Below, one piece after another: positions 37,213-46,584 of a stretch of DNA of 64,000 nt (the stretch's first letter is position 1; each line of letters begins with the position of its first letter). A program made the position numbers and the translations under genes. The notes below the pieces were generated by a model. That model was not told where the DNA came from, did not search any database, and saw only the letters and a program-made list of their open reading frames with translations. The DNA comes from Haloferax sulfurifontis ATCC BAA-897 (GTDB taxonomy: Archaea; Halobacteriota; Halobacteria; Halobacteriales; Haloferacaceae). The stretch spans positions 186,001 through 250,000 of the forward strand of contig NZ_AOLM01000018.1 in the NCBI RefSeq assembly GCF_000337835.1. Reading direction: 5' to 3'.

Positions 37213-38481
37213 TCAGCGTTCGGGGTGCGTCGCCGCGTCGAAGCCCCCGCGGACCAGCGGCTTGGCGATGTGCCGGCGGGCGCACGGCGGCACCTCGTAC
37301 CAGCCGAGTTCGAGGTCGCGGTCGACCGCTCGCTCGACTTTCCCGGGCGCGTCGGTCCCGCAGTCGCGGCACCGATACCCCTGATTTCTCCCGGCGCTTT
37401 TCATCGTCCGCCCGCAGTCGGGACAGACGGGCGTCGCGGGCTCCGTCCGCACGAGGTCGCGGACCGCGAACTTCTCCAGTTTGAGCGTCCCGTCGCCGAC
37501 CTCGCCGCAGGCGGTGAGGGCGTCGCCGACGCGGAGCGCACGCACTCGGTCTCGGAACCGCTTCGTCGGTTCGAAGGCGGCGACGGAGACCGCAGAGCCG
37601 TCGGCTTCGAGGTCGAAAAAGACGTGGCCGCCGGGGCGCGTCTCCGGTTCGGTGGCGACGGTGCCGGCGACGCGGTAGGCGCGGCCGTCGCGGAGGTCCG
37701 AGACGACGCCGTCGCGGAGGTGCGCGTCGGTCCCCTGATTCGTGAGAAACGTCGCCGAGCGGTCGACGGGTTCCGAGTCGATGGCGGCGGCGACCTCGCG
37801 AACGGTGTCGGCGTCGTCGCCGCGGATGCCGTGGAGAATCGGTCCCGGCGCGTTCGGCACGCAGACGGCCTCGCCCTCCTCGCGGTCCACCGTGTCCCAC
37901 GCCTCGGGGTACGCCGCGTCCGCGGCGTCGAAGACGGAGTCGAAGTCGACCTCGCGGGGCGTCCCACAGCGGTGGAACTCTCGATAGGAGATGTGTTCGT
38001 AGGTCCACTCGTCGAAGGCGGCCCACGCGCCGACGGCCGCGAGCGCGCCGATGCGGCCGCGACCGCCGTGCCAGCCCTCGGTCAGGAACCCGGAGCGCTC
38101 GGCGAGGTCGGCCGCGGCGTCGAGGTCGTGGAAGTCGCGGACGGCGTCGCGGGCGAACTCGGCGACGGCGGTCGAAACCGTGTCGGCAGACCCCGGCGCG
38201 ACGACGACGCCCGGGCTGGTTCGGTCGTCGTCGAGGACGGCCCAGCGGTCGAGTTCCTCGCGGGCGACGTCGAACGCCGCGCCCGCGGGGAGGTCGGTGT
38301 GAATCGCCAGCGCGGCGTTCCCGCGGGTCTTGTGCTCGACCGCGGGGTTCAGGCGGACGAGGAGCCGACGCTCGACGGTCCCGCCGCGCGCCTCGACGGC
38401 CTCGGCGACGAGCGTCGCCAGATAGGTCGTACACATCCCGAGGGTGCGGGAGTCGGTGTCGTCGAGGCCGATGACGGTCAT
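37213..38481 (-). CDS. tiaS: tRNA(Ile2) 2-agmatinylcytidine synthetase TiaS
   Basis: A 422-residue TiaS, which attaches agmatine to C34 of tRNA-Ile2 so it reads AUA. The N-terminal kinase-like region has MTVIGLDDTDSRTLGMCTTYLA. It is followed by an OB-like domain (VAGTVATEPETRPGGHVFFDLEADG) and a C-terminal zinc ribbon CPDCGRTMKSAGRNQGYRCRDCG. The start at 38481 begins the family motif; the 28-residue extension overlaps a TATA-like region and is rejected. Divergent from the XRE regulator. Confidence 0.95.
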   Translation of the reverse strand: MTVIGLDDTDSRTLGMCTTYLATLVAEAVEARGGTVERRLLVRLNPAVEHKTRGNAALAIHTDLPAGAAFDVAREELDRWAVLDDDRTSPGVVVAPGSADTVSTAVAEFARDAVRDFHDLDAAADLAERSGFLTEGWHGGRGRIGALAAVGAWAAFDEWTYEHISYREFHRCGTPREVDFDSVFDAADAAYPEAWDTVDREEGEAVCVPNAPGPILHGIRGDDADTVREVAAAIDSEPVDRSATFLTNQGTDAHLRDGVVSDLRDGRAYRVAGTVATEPETRPGGHVFFDLEADGSAVSVAAFEPTKRFRDRVRALRVGDALTACGEVGDGTLKLEKFAVRDLVRTEPATPVCPDCGRTMKSAGRNQGYRCRDCGTDAPGKVERAVDRDLELGWYEVPPCARRHIAKPLVRGGFDAATHPER

Positions 38482-38530
38482 CGGCGGAGATTGCCGGAGG
38501 GCGCAGTAACGCCTTTCGGGTCGGTCGCGA

Positions 38531-38540
38531 CTATATAAAT
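38531..38540 (-). promoter_or_regulatory. TATA box for tiaS
   Basis: ATTTATATAG on the minus strand, 50-60 nt upstream of the tiaS ATG. Confidence 0.45.
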
Positions 38541-38592
38541 GCGGCATCGAGAACGGATATATCACGGCGAGGGCGGCGGTATCGGGGAAAAC

Positions 38593-38600
38593 GCTTTATG
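38593..38600 (+). promoter_or_regulatory. TATA box for the XRE regulator
   Basis: GCTTTATG, centred about 27 nt before the ATG at 38624, consistent with leaderless transcription. Confidence 0.5.
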
Positions 38601-38623
38601 GGCCGAATCGCTTATTGCCCCCT

Positions 38624-39598
38624 ATGTCCCGGTCAGCGCTGGTTGGTAATGTCGCCGCGATGCTCCAAGACGCGGGCTTCGTCGTGAGCGACCGCATCGC
38701 CATCCGGCCGAAGAGCTTCGACCTCGCCGCTCGCAGGGGCGAGGACCTGTTGCTCCTCAAGATTCTGGGGAACATCGACGCGTTCGACGGCGTCACCGGC
38801 TCCGAGATGCGGCGCCTCGGCTCGTACCTCAACGCCACGCCGTTGGTCGTCGGGCTTCGGACCCGAGACGAGGACCTCAAACCCGGCGTCGTCTACTTCC
38901 GCCACGGCGTGCCGGTGTTGAACCCCGACACCGCCATGGACCTGTTCGTCGAGGAGGTTCCCCCGCTCATCTACGCCGCCCCCGGCGGGCTGTACGTGAG
39001 TCTCGACGGCGACGTGCTCGCCGAAGAGCGGCAGGAACGCGGATGGAGCCTCGGACAGCTCGCGACCGAGCTCGGCGTCTCGCGGCGCACCGTCTCGAAG
39101 TACGAAAACGGCATGAACGCGAGCATCGAGGTGGCGATTCACCTCGAAGAGCTGTTCGACCGCCCCTTCTCGAACCCGGTCGACGTGCTCACGGGCGCGG
39201 AGGACGTGCGCGACGCCGAGCCGACGCCGGACGACCCGGACGTGGACCCCGACGACGAACACGTCCTGTCGGTGCTGACGCGCGCCGGCTTCACCGTCCA
39301 CCCGACCGCCCGCGCGCCGTTCAAGGCCGTCAGCGAGGACGCCGGACGTAAGAAGGAGACGAACGTCCTCACCGGACACTCGCCGTTTACCCGGAGCGCC
39401 GAAAAGCGCGCCCAAATCATGTCGTCGCTCGGCGAAATCACGCGGACGCGCTCGGTGTACTTCGTCGAGGAACAGCAGAAGCGCGAGTCGGTCGACGGCA
39501 CCGGCATCGTCAGCTGTGAGGAACTCGCCGCCATCGACGACCCCGACGAGATTCGCGACCTGATTCGCGAGCGGACCCGCGACCCCGCCGAGAGCTAA
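38624..39598 (+). CDS. XRE-family transcriptional regulator (COG1395-like)
   Basis: A 324-residue archaeal regulator. The N-terminal part (about 1-120) is an alpha/beta domain with [15 protein letters not shown]...[16 protein letters not shown] helix-turn-helix (about 136-160) is [24 protein letters not shown]. The C-terminal half contains [18 protein letters not shown]. This two-domain layout is conserved across archaea, often with unknown targets. Start [17 protein letters not shown] at 38624 is supported by the TATA spacing. Confidence 0.88.
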   Translation: MSRSALVGNVAAMLQDAGFVVSDRIAIRPKSFDLAARRGEDLLLLKILGNIDAFDGVTGSEMRRLGSYLNATPLVVGLRTRDEDLKPGVVYFRHGVPVLNPDTAMDLFVEEVPPLIYAAPGGLYVSLDGDVLAEERQERGWSLGQLATELGVSRRTVSKYENGMNASIEVAIHLEELFDRPFSNPVDVLTGAEDVRDAEPTPDDPDVDPDDEHVLSVLTRAGFTVHPTARAPFKAVSEDAGRKKETNVLTGHSPFTRSAEKRAQIMSSLGEITRTRSVYFVEEQQKRESVDGTGIVSCEELAAIDDPDEIRDLIRERTRDPAES

Positions 39599-39656
39599 TC
39601 GTCGCGGGGTGCGCGGCTATCTGTACCGCCGGTCGAAAAGTCAGTGACGAGCGCGA

Positions 39657-39911
39657 TTACGCCGCCGAGCCGTAGGTCTCTTCGAGGTAGTCGACGATAT
39701 CGTCGCTCTCGGCCATCCCCTCGATGCCGTGTTCCTCGTCGACGAGGACGGGGACGCCGGTCTGGCCGCTTACCTCTTCGACCTCCGTGCGTTCGGCGTG
39801 GGCGCTGGGGACCATCTGCGACTCGTATTCGAGGTCGAGTTCGGCGAGTTTGTCTTTCACTTTCGCGCAGTACGGACAGCCTTGCAGTTCGTAGAGGATG
39901 AGCTCGGACAT
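39657..39911 (-). CDS. Glutaredoxin-like protein
   Basis: An 84-residue thioredoxin-fold protein with the redox motif CPYC (LYELQGCPYCAKVKDKL, about residues 5-20). It also has the conserved TGVPVLVDEEHG and a glutathione-type C-terminal pattern (GMAESDDIVDYLEETYG). Haloarchaea use gamma-glutamylcysteine rather than glutathione, so it may work with that thiol. The start MSELILYELQGCP at 39911 is the compact family start. Confidence 0.88.
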   Translation of the reverse strand: MSELILYELQGCPYCAKVKDKLAELDLEYESQMVPSAHAERTEVEEVSGQTGVPVLVDEEHGIEGMAESDDIVDYLEETYGSAA

Positions 39912-40013
39912 CACGCCGAGGTATGGAGCCGCGGCTAATGAGTGCCATGGTCTTATGCAATCGCGCCACACGACCCCGACGGGAGCGCCGGGGGTCGCGG
40001 GCGAGTTAGCGGG

Positions 40014-41402
40014 TTACGACTCGAACAGCCCGCGGAGCGCGTCGAGGAGCCGCCGGCGCATCAGATAGAGTTCGCCGCCGGTCGCGGTGAGACCGACGCC
40101 GACGGCGCACGCCGCCGAAAAGAGGTCCCACGGCGTCATCCACACCGGGCGGAGCCACGGCAGGACGTGCGACAGTCGCGTCGAAAGCCCGCTCATCGGC
40201 TCTTCGAGCGGCGTCCCGGCGAACGTCGATTCGACCCGCGCGGCGAAGCCGACGCTCTCGTTTCCGCCCGCGGTGAGGTTCGCGCTCCCGGTGATTGGGT
40301 ACGACCCGCTGGCGTTGAGGTCCCGGATCGTCGGCCCGGAGGACTCGTCGCCGTGAGCGACGCGCTCGGCGTCGTACGGCCCCCACGTCGCGTAGTACTC
40401 CCAGACGACCTCGCCGGTCGGCGTGATTTCGATTACGCGGTGGTTGAGCGTGTCGACGACGAGCGTGTTCCCGTTGGGGAGTCGGTCGGCGTCGCGCGGC
40501 CAACTGAGCGTGTTCGACCCGACGGACCACGTTCGGACCCACTCGCCGTCTTCCTTCGCGTACTCGACGACGCGGTTGTTCCCGCTGTCGGCGACGAGCA
40601 CGGTCGGCGTGCCGTTCTCGCTGACCAGCCAGTCGGGGTTGTGCTGTTCGTTGAGCACGCCGTGGTCGTCGTCGGTCCCGAGCCGTTCGACGATCTCTTT
40701 CGACTCCATGTCGACGACGATTGCCTGGTCGAAGTTCCGCGGCGACAACAGGAGCCGGCCGTCGCCGATGTAGTCCACGTCGTTGACGTGGCTCCAGTCG
40801 GCGTTGTAGCCGCCGTCGGTGTCGGCGGGGAAGTGGTTCTTGAAGTACCACTCCCACGTGATTTCGTCGGTGGTCCGGTTGTACACGACGATTCGGTCCT
40901 CGCTGACGCCGGCGGAGTCGTTCCACTCGCGCATGTTGGCGATGAGGAGTTCGTCCTCGCCGAAGGCGTCGACGTCGTGGGTGTCTTCCATGTCGAACCG
41001 CTGTTCCCAGACGCGTTCGCGGGTGTCCGGGTCGAGTTCGAAGACGACGGTGTCGGTCCCGCGGGGCGACGAGACCAGCAGGTTCCCGTTCGGAAGCGGG
41101 TCGACGTCGAAGAACCACGCGTTCCCGTTGACCGAGTCGTCGTACGTCCACTGGAGGCTCCCGCGTTCGCCGACCGAGACGACCCGAGCGGGTTTCTTCG
41201 GGTTCGTGTTGCCCTGGAAGGTGTAGCCTTGGACGCTCACCAGCGTCGAGCCGTTGGCGGAGCTGGTGACGGTCCCGGGTTCGAGGCTCGTCTGCTGGGA
41301 GGGGTCGTACGTCAACGCGGAGACCGCAGACGGCGTGAGAAGGCCGATAATGAGGAGGAGAACGGCTCCGCGGAGGGCGAGCCGCTCGGTAGGAATGTTC
41401 AT
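40014..41402 (-). CDS. Arylsulfotransferase (ASST)-like membrane-anchored propeller protein
   Basis: A 462-residue protein with an N-terminal signal/anchor (LALRGAVLLLIIGLLTPSAVSA) and a C-terminal membrane helix (WDLFSAACAVGVGLTATGGELYL). The main domain is a beta-propeller with GNAWFFDVDPLPNGNLLVSSPRG, VLNEQHNPDWL and DADRLPNGNTLVVDTLNHRVIEITPTGEVVWEY, a pattern of the ASST/NHL-type family. Whether it transfers sulfate is not proven; binding or scaffolding at the cell surface is an alternative. Start MNIPTERLALRG at 41402 keeps the signal segment. Confidence 0.78.
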   Translation of the reverse strand: MNIPTERLALRGAVLLLIIGLLTPSAVSALTYDPSQQTSLEPGTVTSSANGSTLVSVQGYTFQGNTNPKKPARVVSVGERGSLQWTYDDSVNGNAWFFDVDPLPNGNLLVSSPRGTDTVVFELDPDTRERVWEQRFDMEDTHDVDAFGEDELLIANMREWNDSAGVSEDRIVVYNRTTDEITWEWYFKNHFPADTDGGYNADWSHVNDVDYIGDGRLLLSPRNFDQAIVVDMESKEIVERLGTDDDHGVLNEQHNPDWLVSENGTPTVLVADSGNNRVVEYAKEDGEWVRTWSVGSNTLSWPRDADRLPNGNTLVVDTLNHRVIEITPTGEVVWEYYATWGPYDAERVAHGDESSGPTIRDLNASGSYPITGSANLTAGGNESVGFAARVESTFAGTPLEEPMSGLSTRLSHVLPWLRPVWMTPWDLFSAACAVGVGLTATGGELYLMRRRLLDALRGLFES

Positions 41403-41496
41403 ACGGAGTGACTTAGAACCGTGGTTGCCCAATACTTTATGAATCCCATCGGGTCGTGAGAAAATCAGCGCGGAGAGAGCGTCGTCGAAGCCGGAG

Positions 41497-42909
41497 TCAG
41501 ACCTGCGCTTGCAACATCCCCGAGGTGCGGACGACGAAGTAGAGGACGAACGCGACGGCGAGCGCCCACTGGCCGGCGCTGACCTCGTCGTACTCGCCGG
41601 CGGCGACCTTCACGAGCGGGTACGAGACGATGCCCGCCGCGATGCCGTAGGCGATGGAGTACGTGAACGGCATGACGAGGATGGTCATGCCGGCGGGGAT
41701 GGTGAAGGTCAGGTCGTCCCACTCGATGTCGACGACGTTGCGGAGCATGACGACGCCGATGACGACGAGCGCGATGTGCGAGGCGTACTGCGGGATGGCC
41801 GTCGCGAGCGGGACGATTGCGAGCGACGCGAGAAAGAGGAGCGCGACGACGAGCGCGGTGAGGCCCGTGCGACCGCCCTCCTCGACGCCGGTGGCGGACT
41901 CGATGTACGTCGTGACCGTCGAGGTGCCGAGCATCGCGCCCGCGGTGGTGCCGACCGCGTCGGCCATGAGCGGCTTGTCGATGTCGGGGAGGTCGCCGTC
42001 CTCGTCGAGGAAGCCCCCGGCCTGACCGACGCCGACGAGCGTGCCGGCGGTGTCGAAGAAGTCGACGAAGAAGAACGTGATGACGATGAGGGCGAAGCTG
42101 AACGCCTCGACGTTCCCGAAGCCGGAGACGAACGCCCCGGCCAGCGGCGTGATGTCGTAGGTGGCCGCCGAGGAACCGGCGACGAGACCGGCCTCAGCCG
42201 AGACGAGGCCCGAGACGGTGAGACCCCAGCCGAGAACCGACGTGCCGATGATGCCGATGATGATAGAGCCGGGGACGTTCGCCGCGTAGAGGGCGAACGT
42301 GAAGAACAGACCGACGATGGAGACGATGGCGACGGGGTTCGACGCGAGGTTACCCATCGTGACGAGCGTCGCGGTGTCGTCGACGACGATGCCCATCGCC
42401 TGCAACCCGATAATCGCCAAGAACAGTCCGATACCGGTCCCGACGGCCATCTTAACCGGTTCGGGGAACACCTTGATGATGGCTTCCCGCGCGCCGACGG
42501 CGGTGAGCGCGATGAAGATGATTCCCTCGACGAAGACGGCCGCGAGCGCCGTCTGCCACGGGACGCCCAACGCGCCGACGACGGTGAACGCGAAGAAGGC
42601 GTTCAGGCCGAGCCCCGGCGCTTGCGCGAAGGGTCGGTTGGCGTAGAACGCCATGACCGTGGTCGCGATTGCGGCCGCGAGGATAGTGACGACGGCGAGC
42701 ATCGACTGGACCTCACCCGGCGTGTAGCCGGCGATGGCGATGCCGTCGACGCCCTCGATGTACGGTTGGTCTGTGAGAAGCGACGGGTTGACGACCACGA
42801 TGTACGACATCGTGAGGAACGTCGTCAAGCCCGCGAGAATCTCGGTCCTGACCGTGGACCCGTGTTTATGCACGTCGAAGTAGTTTGCGAGGGTTTCAGA
42901 GAGCCCCAT
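41497..42909 (-). CDS. AzgA-type NCS2 nucleobase permease
   Basis: A 470-residue membrane transporter with about 13 helices, of the AzgA (guanine/hypoxanthine/adenine) branch. Family segments: TVRTEILAGLTTFLTMSYIVVVNPSLL, AQAPGLGLNAFFAFTVVGALG and FFFVDFFDTAGTLVGVGQAGG. It moves purine bases into the cell. It lies downstream of gfcR and pyrE2, with strong palindromes in its upstream region, so regulated expression is likely. Confidence 0.93.
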   Translation of the reverse strand: MGLSETLANYFDVHKHGSTVRTEILAGLTTFLTMSYIVVVNPSLLTDQPYIEGVDGIAIAGYTPGEVQSMLAVVTILAAAIATTVMAFYANRPFAQAPGLGLNAFFAFTVVGALGVPWQTALAAVFVEGIIFIALTAVGAREAIIKVFPEPVKMAVGTGIGLFLAIIGLQAMGIVVDDTATLVTMGNLASNPVAIVSIVGLFFTFALYAANVPGSIIIGIIGTSVLGWGLTVSGLVSAEAGLVAGSSAATYDITPLAGAFVSGFGNVEAFSFALIVITFFFVDFFDTAGTLVGVGQAGGFLDEDGDLPDIDKPLMADAVGTTAGAMLGTSTVTTYIESATGVEEGGRTGLTALVVALLFLASLAIVPLATAIPQYASHIALVVIGVVMLRNVVDIEWDDLTFTIPAGMTILVMPFTYSIAYGIAAGIVSYPLVKVAAGEYDEVSAGQWALAVAFVLYFVVRTSGMLQAQV

Positions 42910-42969
42910 GATGCACGACTAAGCATACCCATGATTCCACACATAAGCATTACCATCCTGACGGAGAAA

Positions 42970-42991
42970 TTAACCCACAAACGTGGGTTAA
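42970..42991. promoter_or_regulatory. Operator-like palindrome upstream of the nucleobase permease
   Basis: TTAACCCAC and GTGGGTTAA are perfect 9-bp inverted arms around a 4-nt AAAC spacer, 61-82 nt upstream of the permease start. The arm facing the gene reads GGTTAATTT on the minus strand and may double as part of the TATA/BRE region, the usual place for an archaeal repressor site. Confidence 0.55.
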
Positions 42992-43050
42992 ACGACTCGT
43001 TCGACGTGAACGAACGGCACAGAAGTGCCCATTTTCACACCACGTGTAAT

Positions 43051-43066
43051 TGAACTAAGTAGTTCA
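43051..43066. promoter_or_regulatory. Second palindrome between gfcR and the permease
   Basis: TGAACTA-AG-TAGTTCA, perfect 7-bp arms with a 2-nt spacer, beginning 30 nt beyond the gfcR stop. It could be a terminator stem for gfcR or another regulator site. Confidence 0.4.
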
Positions 43067-43095
43067 GAACAGTGTACCGGCGCGGTCGCGGGTCG

Positions 43096-43809
43096 TCAGT
43101 CGAAACTGCTCAGCGCGCCGACCGGCGCGTCGGTGAGTTCGCGGGCGCGGTTCGTCCCCTCGTCGCCGACGGCGATGAGCGCGAAGACGCCGGCGATGTC
43201 GGCGTCGGCCTGCAAGGCGATGTCCAAGAGGAGTTCCTGGGTCTCGCCCGAGCGGATGAGGTCGTCCACGACGAGGACGCGCTCGCCGTCGTCGATGGCG
43301 CTGGCGGGGAGGTAGTAGGTGAGTTCGATGCCGGACGCGAGGCGCTGGCGCGACTCGATGAAGTCCTCGACGGCGGTCTCTTTCGACTTCTTCGCGTACG
43401 CGAGGCGCGCGCCGAAGTAGCTCGCCATCGCCGCGCCGAGAGTGATGCCGTCCGTCGCCGCGGTCAGAATCACGTCGGGGCGTTCGAGGTTCAGCGTGTT
43501 CGCCGCGACGGGCGCGACGAGGTCGAGGAACGACTGGTCGAAGACGACGCCGGAGTTGTCGACGTAGCCCTCGTCGTCGAATCGGACGCGGGCTTCGAGT
43601 TCGTCGGCGAGCGCGTCGCGGCCGACGCCCTCGACGACCTCGCGGGCGCGTTCGACCCCGGGCAGGACGTGCCCGTTGACGTAGCGGTTGAGGTCGCCGG
43701 CCGGCAGTCCCGTGAGTTCGGCCAGCTCGTCGTACGTCCGGGTCTCTTTGAGCATCCGGAGCACGGAGACAGCCTGTAACTGGAGTGCGGCCTTCTCTGC
43801 TCTGTTCAT
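43096..43809 (-). CDS. gfcR: GfcR-type transcriptional regulator (PRTase-like, formerly PyrE1)
   Basis: A 237-residue protein. The N-terminal HTH (about residues 15-50) is RMLKETRTYDELAELTGLPAGDLNRYVNG. The C-terminal phosphoribosyltransferase domain has the PRPP loop RVLVVDDLIRSGETQELLLDIAL. Haloarchaeal GfcR proteins were first called orotate phosphoribosyltransferases and then identified as regulators of central sugar catabolism. The start MNRAEKAALQLQAVSVL at 43809 is preferred to 43833. It sits next to pyrE2 on the same strand, but the two are separate reading frames 74 nt apart. Confidence 0.9.
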   Translation of the reverse strand: MNRAEKAALQLQAVSVLRMLKETRTYDELAELTGLPAGDLNRYVNGHVLPGVERAREVVEGVGRDALADELEARVRFDDEGYVDNSGVVFDQSFLDLVAPVAANTLNLERPDVILTAATDGITLGAAMASYFGARLAYAKKSKETAVEDFIESRQRLASGIELTYYLPASAIDDGERVLVVDDLIRSGETQELLLDIALQADADIAGVFALIAVGDEGTNRARELTDAPVGALSSFD

Positions 43810-43883
43810 GCCTCCGCCTTCGTACTTGCACAAAAATGAATACTTCGATTACCGATTCCGAGTGAATTAGTCACAAGCGTGTA

Positions 43884-44414
43884 TTAGCTGTCGGCGTCAG
43901 CCAGCAGGTCCTCGGCGGTGAGAAGCGACTCCAGTTCGATGTCGTGGTCGGCCAGCAGTTCCGCCGCGCCCTCCTGTCGGTCCACGACGACGATGACGCG
44001 GTTGACGACCGCACCCGCCTCGCGGAGTGCCTCTACGGCGTCGACGGCGCTCTGGCCCGTCGTCGCGATGTCTTCGAGGACGACGACCTCCTCGCCCTCC
44101 TCCAGTGCGCCTTCGATTCGCTTGGCCGTGCCGTACTCTTTAGCCTTCTTCCGGGCGATGACGTACGGCTTGTTCGTCTCGACCGCGGTCGCGGCCACGA
44201 GCGGGACCGCGCCGAGCGCGACGCCGGCCAGTTTGTCGTCGTCCGCGACGCGCTCCGCGAACGCCTCGGCGATGAGCTTCAGACACCGGGGGTCGGTCTC
44301 GAAGAGGTACTTGTCCACGTAGTAGCTCGACGTGCCGCCGTGAGAGAGCTCGAACTCGCCGAACTGGACCGCGTCGGCGGCTCGGAGCGCCTCGATGAGT
44401 GCTGTGTTCGCCAT
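43884..44414 (-). CDS. pyrE2: Orotate phosphoribosyltransferase
   Basis: A 176-residue enzyme converting orotate and PRPP to orotidine monophosphate in pyrimidine synthesis. It has the PRPP loop [20 protein letters not shown] (about 110-130) and the [16 protein letters not shown] substrate segment. Start [15 protein letters not shown] at 44414 is taken because GCTTAAGCG lies 27 nt upstream; the long in-frame extension crosses this promoter. It matches the haloferacal pyrE2 used as a selectable marker. Confidence 0.96.
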   Translation of the reverse strand: MANTALIEALRAADAVQFGEFELSHGGTSSYYVDKYLFETDPRCLKLIAEAFAERVADDDKLAGVALGAVPLVAATAVETNKPYVIARKKAKEYGTAKRIEGALEEGEEVVVLEDIATTGQSAVDAVEALREAGAVVNRVIVVVDRQEGAAELLADHDIELESLLTAEDLLADADS

Positions 44415-44440
44415 CTTGTTTCGAGAGGGTTCAGGGAGGC

Positions 44441-44449
44441 GCTTAAGCG
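44441..44449 (-). promoter_or_regulatory. TATA box of pyrE2
   Basis: GCTTAAGC(G) on the minus strand, about 27-31 nt before the pyrE2 ATG. Confidence 0.55.
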
Positions 44450-44523
44450 GGTTGGTTCGGGGTGAGCGGCACAAATAGTCGGCCGTACCCGAGAGATATA
44501 TCATCCTACCTGTGAGAGAAGAT

Positions 44524-44935
44524 ATGAATTCGTTCTCCGACCCGGACCACCTGCGGAACACGGCAAAGACTGGCTGGCTGTGGCTCGACAGGAAACCGAG
44601 TCACTTCTCGATACCTCAGTCGTCTTAGAGATGGTTGAGTTCGTCCGCTGTATCGAGTTTCAATCCGCGGACGAGGACGACGGACGCACCACGATGCACA
44701 ACGCGATCTTTCGTGCTTCAGTATCTGATGATGTAGTTATTGAGGAGACACAGAAACAGGAAGACCGGGTGCTTAGCTGGTTTGCAGGAGTTCCTGAGGA
44801 ACAGGAGAGACGTTGCCGACGATATTCGACATTTCGTGGAGAACTGACGTGGCGAGGTCCGGTTGAACCGGTTCAGCAATCGTTCTGTTACTGTACCGCG
44901 AGCGAGGCCGAAGGCCGAGTCCCGCCGCCTTTTTT
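44524..44935 (+). pseudogene. Possible gene remnant between pyrE2 and carS
   Basis: A region of about 580 nt without a confident gene. A TATA-like GATATATC lies near 44495 and an ATG at 44524 opens a 34-codon frame ([20 protein letters not shown]...). It stops at 44629, while another frame stays open through EMVEFVRCIEFQSADEDDGR and DDVVIEETQKQEDRVLSWFAG. This looks like a frame-shifted relic with somewhat AT-richer sequence, not an active gene. No family is recognised. Confidence 0.3.
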
Positions 44936-44956
44936 CCTCCAGGTTTTTCAAGGAGT

Positions 44957-44987
44957 GGGTCGCCGGAGGCGACCCCGACGCAGAAAA
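44957..44987 (-). terminator. Hairpin with A/T runs downstream of carS
   Basis: GGGTCGCC (44957-44964) and GGCGACCC (44968-44975) form a perfect 8-bp stem with a 3-nt loop. A run of six A on the plus strand (44983-44988 region) gives Ts on the minus strand just after the carS stop. Confidence 0.45.
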
Positions 44988-44994
44988 AAGTGGG

Positions 44995-45537
44995 TCACCA
45001 CGGCTCGTTTTTCAGTCCCAGCAGGTACGCGCCGACGTTGGTGACGACGTGAAGCACGGGCGTCATCACGAGCACGACCGCGAGCACGGGGAGGGTGAAC
45101 GTCGCCGAGAACCACCCGGGCGCGGCGACGAACGCGAGGGCGAGCGCGCCCACGACGAAGTCGAGTTGGTCGAGACCGGGGAAGGCGGCCCCGCGCTCCC
45201 GGCCCGACCGGCGCTTGAGGAACGACGCGCCGATGTCGCCGAGCATCGCGCCGAGCGCGAGACCGAACCCGGCGGCGAGCGGGAACGTCGGAAGCGCGAC
45301 GCCGAGCGGGTCCGAGACCGCGGGCCCGACGGCGTTGAGGACGACGGCGAGGAACGTCCCGGCCAGCGTCCCGGCGGCGGTACCGCGCCACGTCTTTCCG
45401 TCCCCGAGGACGCGCCGCCCGCCCCACGTGCGCCCGCCGTCGATAGGGCGACCGCCGCCCGCGAGGACGGCGGCGTTGTTCGGCACGTACGCGGGCAACA
45501 TCGCCCAGAAGGCGGTGGCGACGAGAGAGACGACCAT
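44995..45537 (-). CDS. carS: CDP-archaeol synthase CarS
   Basis: A 180-residue integral membrane enzyme that joins CTP to 2,3-bis-(O-geranylgeranyl)-sn-glycerol phosphate in archaeal phospholipid synthesis. About five helices; conserved segments [26 protein letters not shown]...LGDGKTWRG and [37 protein letters not shown] match the DUF46/CarS family. The start [17 protein letters not shown] at 45537 is the compact family start; the much longer frame is antisense to the next gene. Confidence 0.93.
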   Translation of the reverse strand: MVVSLVATAFWAMLPAYVPNNAAVLAGGGRPIDGGRTWGGRRVLGDGKTWRGTAAGTLAGTFLAVVLNAVGPAVSDPLGVALPTFPLAAGFGLALGAMLGDIGASFLKRRSGRERGAAFPGLDQLDFVVGALALAFVAAPGWFSATFTLPVLAVVLVMTPVLHVVTNVGAYLLGLKNEPW

Positions 45538-45663
45538 ACCGACCCGTCCGCGGCGAGGAATGTAAGTTCCGACGGTTCGTCGCCGCTCGACGCGCCGGAG
45601 TCGTTCGATTTCGCGTCCGAATCGATGATAACCCTCAATAGCTGACGGTCGCAATCGTTCGTT

Positions 45664-46503
45664 ATGATTCCGCCCATCGCGAGCAGGTTCGTCGCCGGAG
45701 AGTCCGCGGCGGGAGCGCTCGACCACGCCCGACGGATGAACGACGACGGCGTGGCGGTCATCCTCAACCTCCTCGGAGAGCACTACGACGAGCGCGCGCC
45801 CGCCGACGAGGACGCGGCGGCGTACGTCGAACTCGTCGAGGACATCGCCTCGACCGGCATCGACGCCTGCGTGTCGGTCAAGCCCTCCCAAATCGGCCTC
45901 GACGCGGGCGACCGCGTGTTCGAGGAGAACTACCGGCGCATCGCCGAGGCGGCGGACGAACACGGCGTCTTCCTGTGGTGCGACATGGAGGACCACGAGA
46001 CGACCGACGTGACCCTCGACGCCTTCGAGGAACTCGCCCGCGAGTTCGACGGCGGAATGGGGCTGTGCGTGCAGGCGAACCTCAAGCGCACGCCCGACGA
46101 CCTCGAACGCCTCGCCGACGTGCCGGGAAAGCTTCGCCTCGTCAAGGGCGCGTACGACGAGCCCGCCGCGGTCGCCCACAAGCAGAAATCGGCGGTCAAC
46201 GAGGCGTACAAGGAGCTTCTGGCGTACCTGTTCCGGGAGTACGACGGCGGCATCGCCGTCGGGAGCCACGACCCCGAGATGATAGCCTACGCCCGGGACC
46301 TCGGCGCGGAGTACGACCGCGACTACGAGGTGCAGATGCTCATGGGCGTGCGCGAGGTCGCCCAGCGCGAACTCGCCGCCGACGGCGTCGAGGTGTGGCA
46401 GTACGCGCCCTACGGTGACAAGTGGTTCTCCTACTTCTACCGGCGCGTCCGCGAGCGCAAGGAAAACGCGCTGTTCGCGCTCCGCGCCGTCGTCGGTGTC
46501 TGA
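45664..46503 (+). CDS. Proline dehydrogenase
   Basis: A 279-residue TIM-barrel flavoenzyme oxidising proline to pyrroline-5-carboxylate. Family segments are [46 protein letters not shown] and the C-terminal [44 protein letters not shown] with its substrate-binding RR pair. It is of the short monofunctional type. Divergent from carS and followed by an independent DUF502 gene. Confidence 0.92.
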   Translation: MIPPIASRFVAGESAAGALDHARRMNDDGVAVILNLLGEHYDERAPADEDAAAYVELVEDIASTGIDACVSVKPSQIGLDAGDRVFEENYRRIAEAADEHGVFLWCDMEDHETTDVTLDAFEELAREFDGGMGLCVQANLKRTPDDLERLADVPGKLRLVKGAYDEPAAVAHKQKSAVNEAYKELLAYLFREYDGGIAVGSHDPEMIAYARDLGAEYDRDYEVQMLMGVREVAQRELAADGVEVWQYAPYGDKWFSYFYRRVRERKENALFALRAVVGV

Positions 46504-46584
46504 GCGAGCGCCGGAACGCGGCGCGTGCCTCTCGTCTCCCACTAGAAATCCCCTTATGTCCGCGGGTTCACATACCCGATATCA

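Noticed and set aside
43064-43831. A 255-codon Arg-rich frame over gfcR
   Set aside because: gfcR has HTH and PRTase motifs; this is its shifted shadow.
44580-45044. A 154-codon plus-strand frame between pyrE2 and carS
   Set aside because: It starts without a good promoter, runs into the terminator and carS 3' end, and looks like part of a decayed gene.
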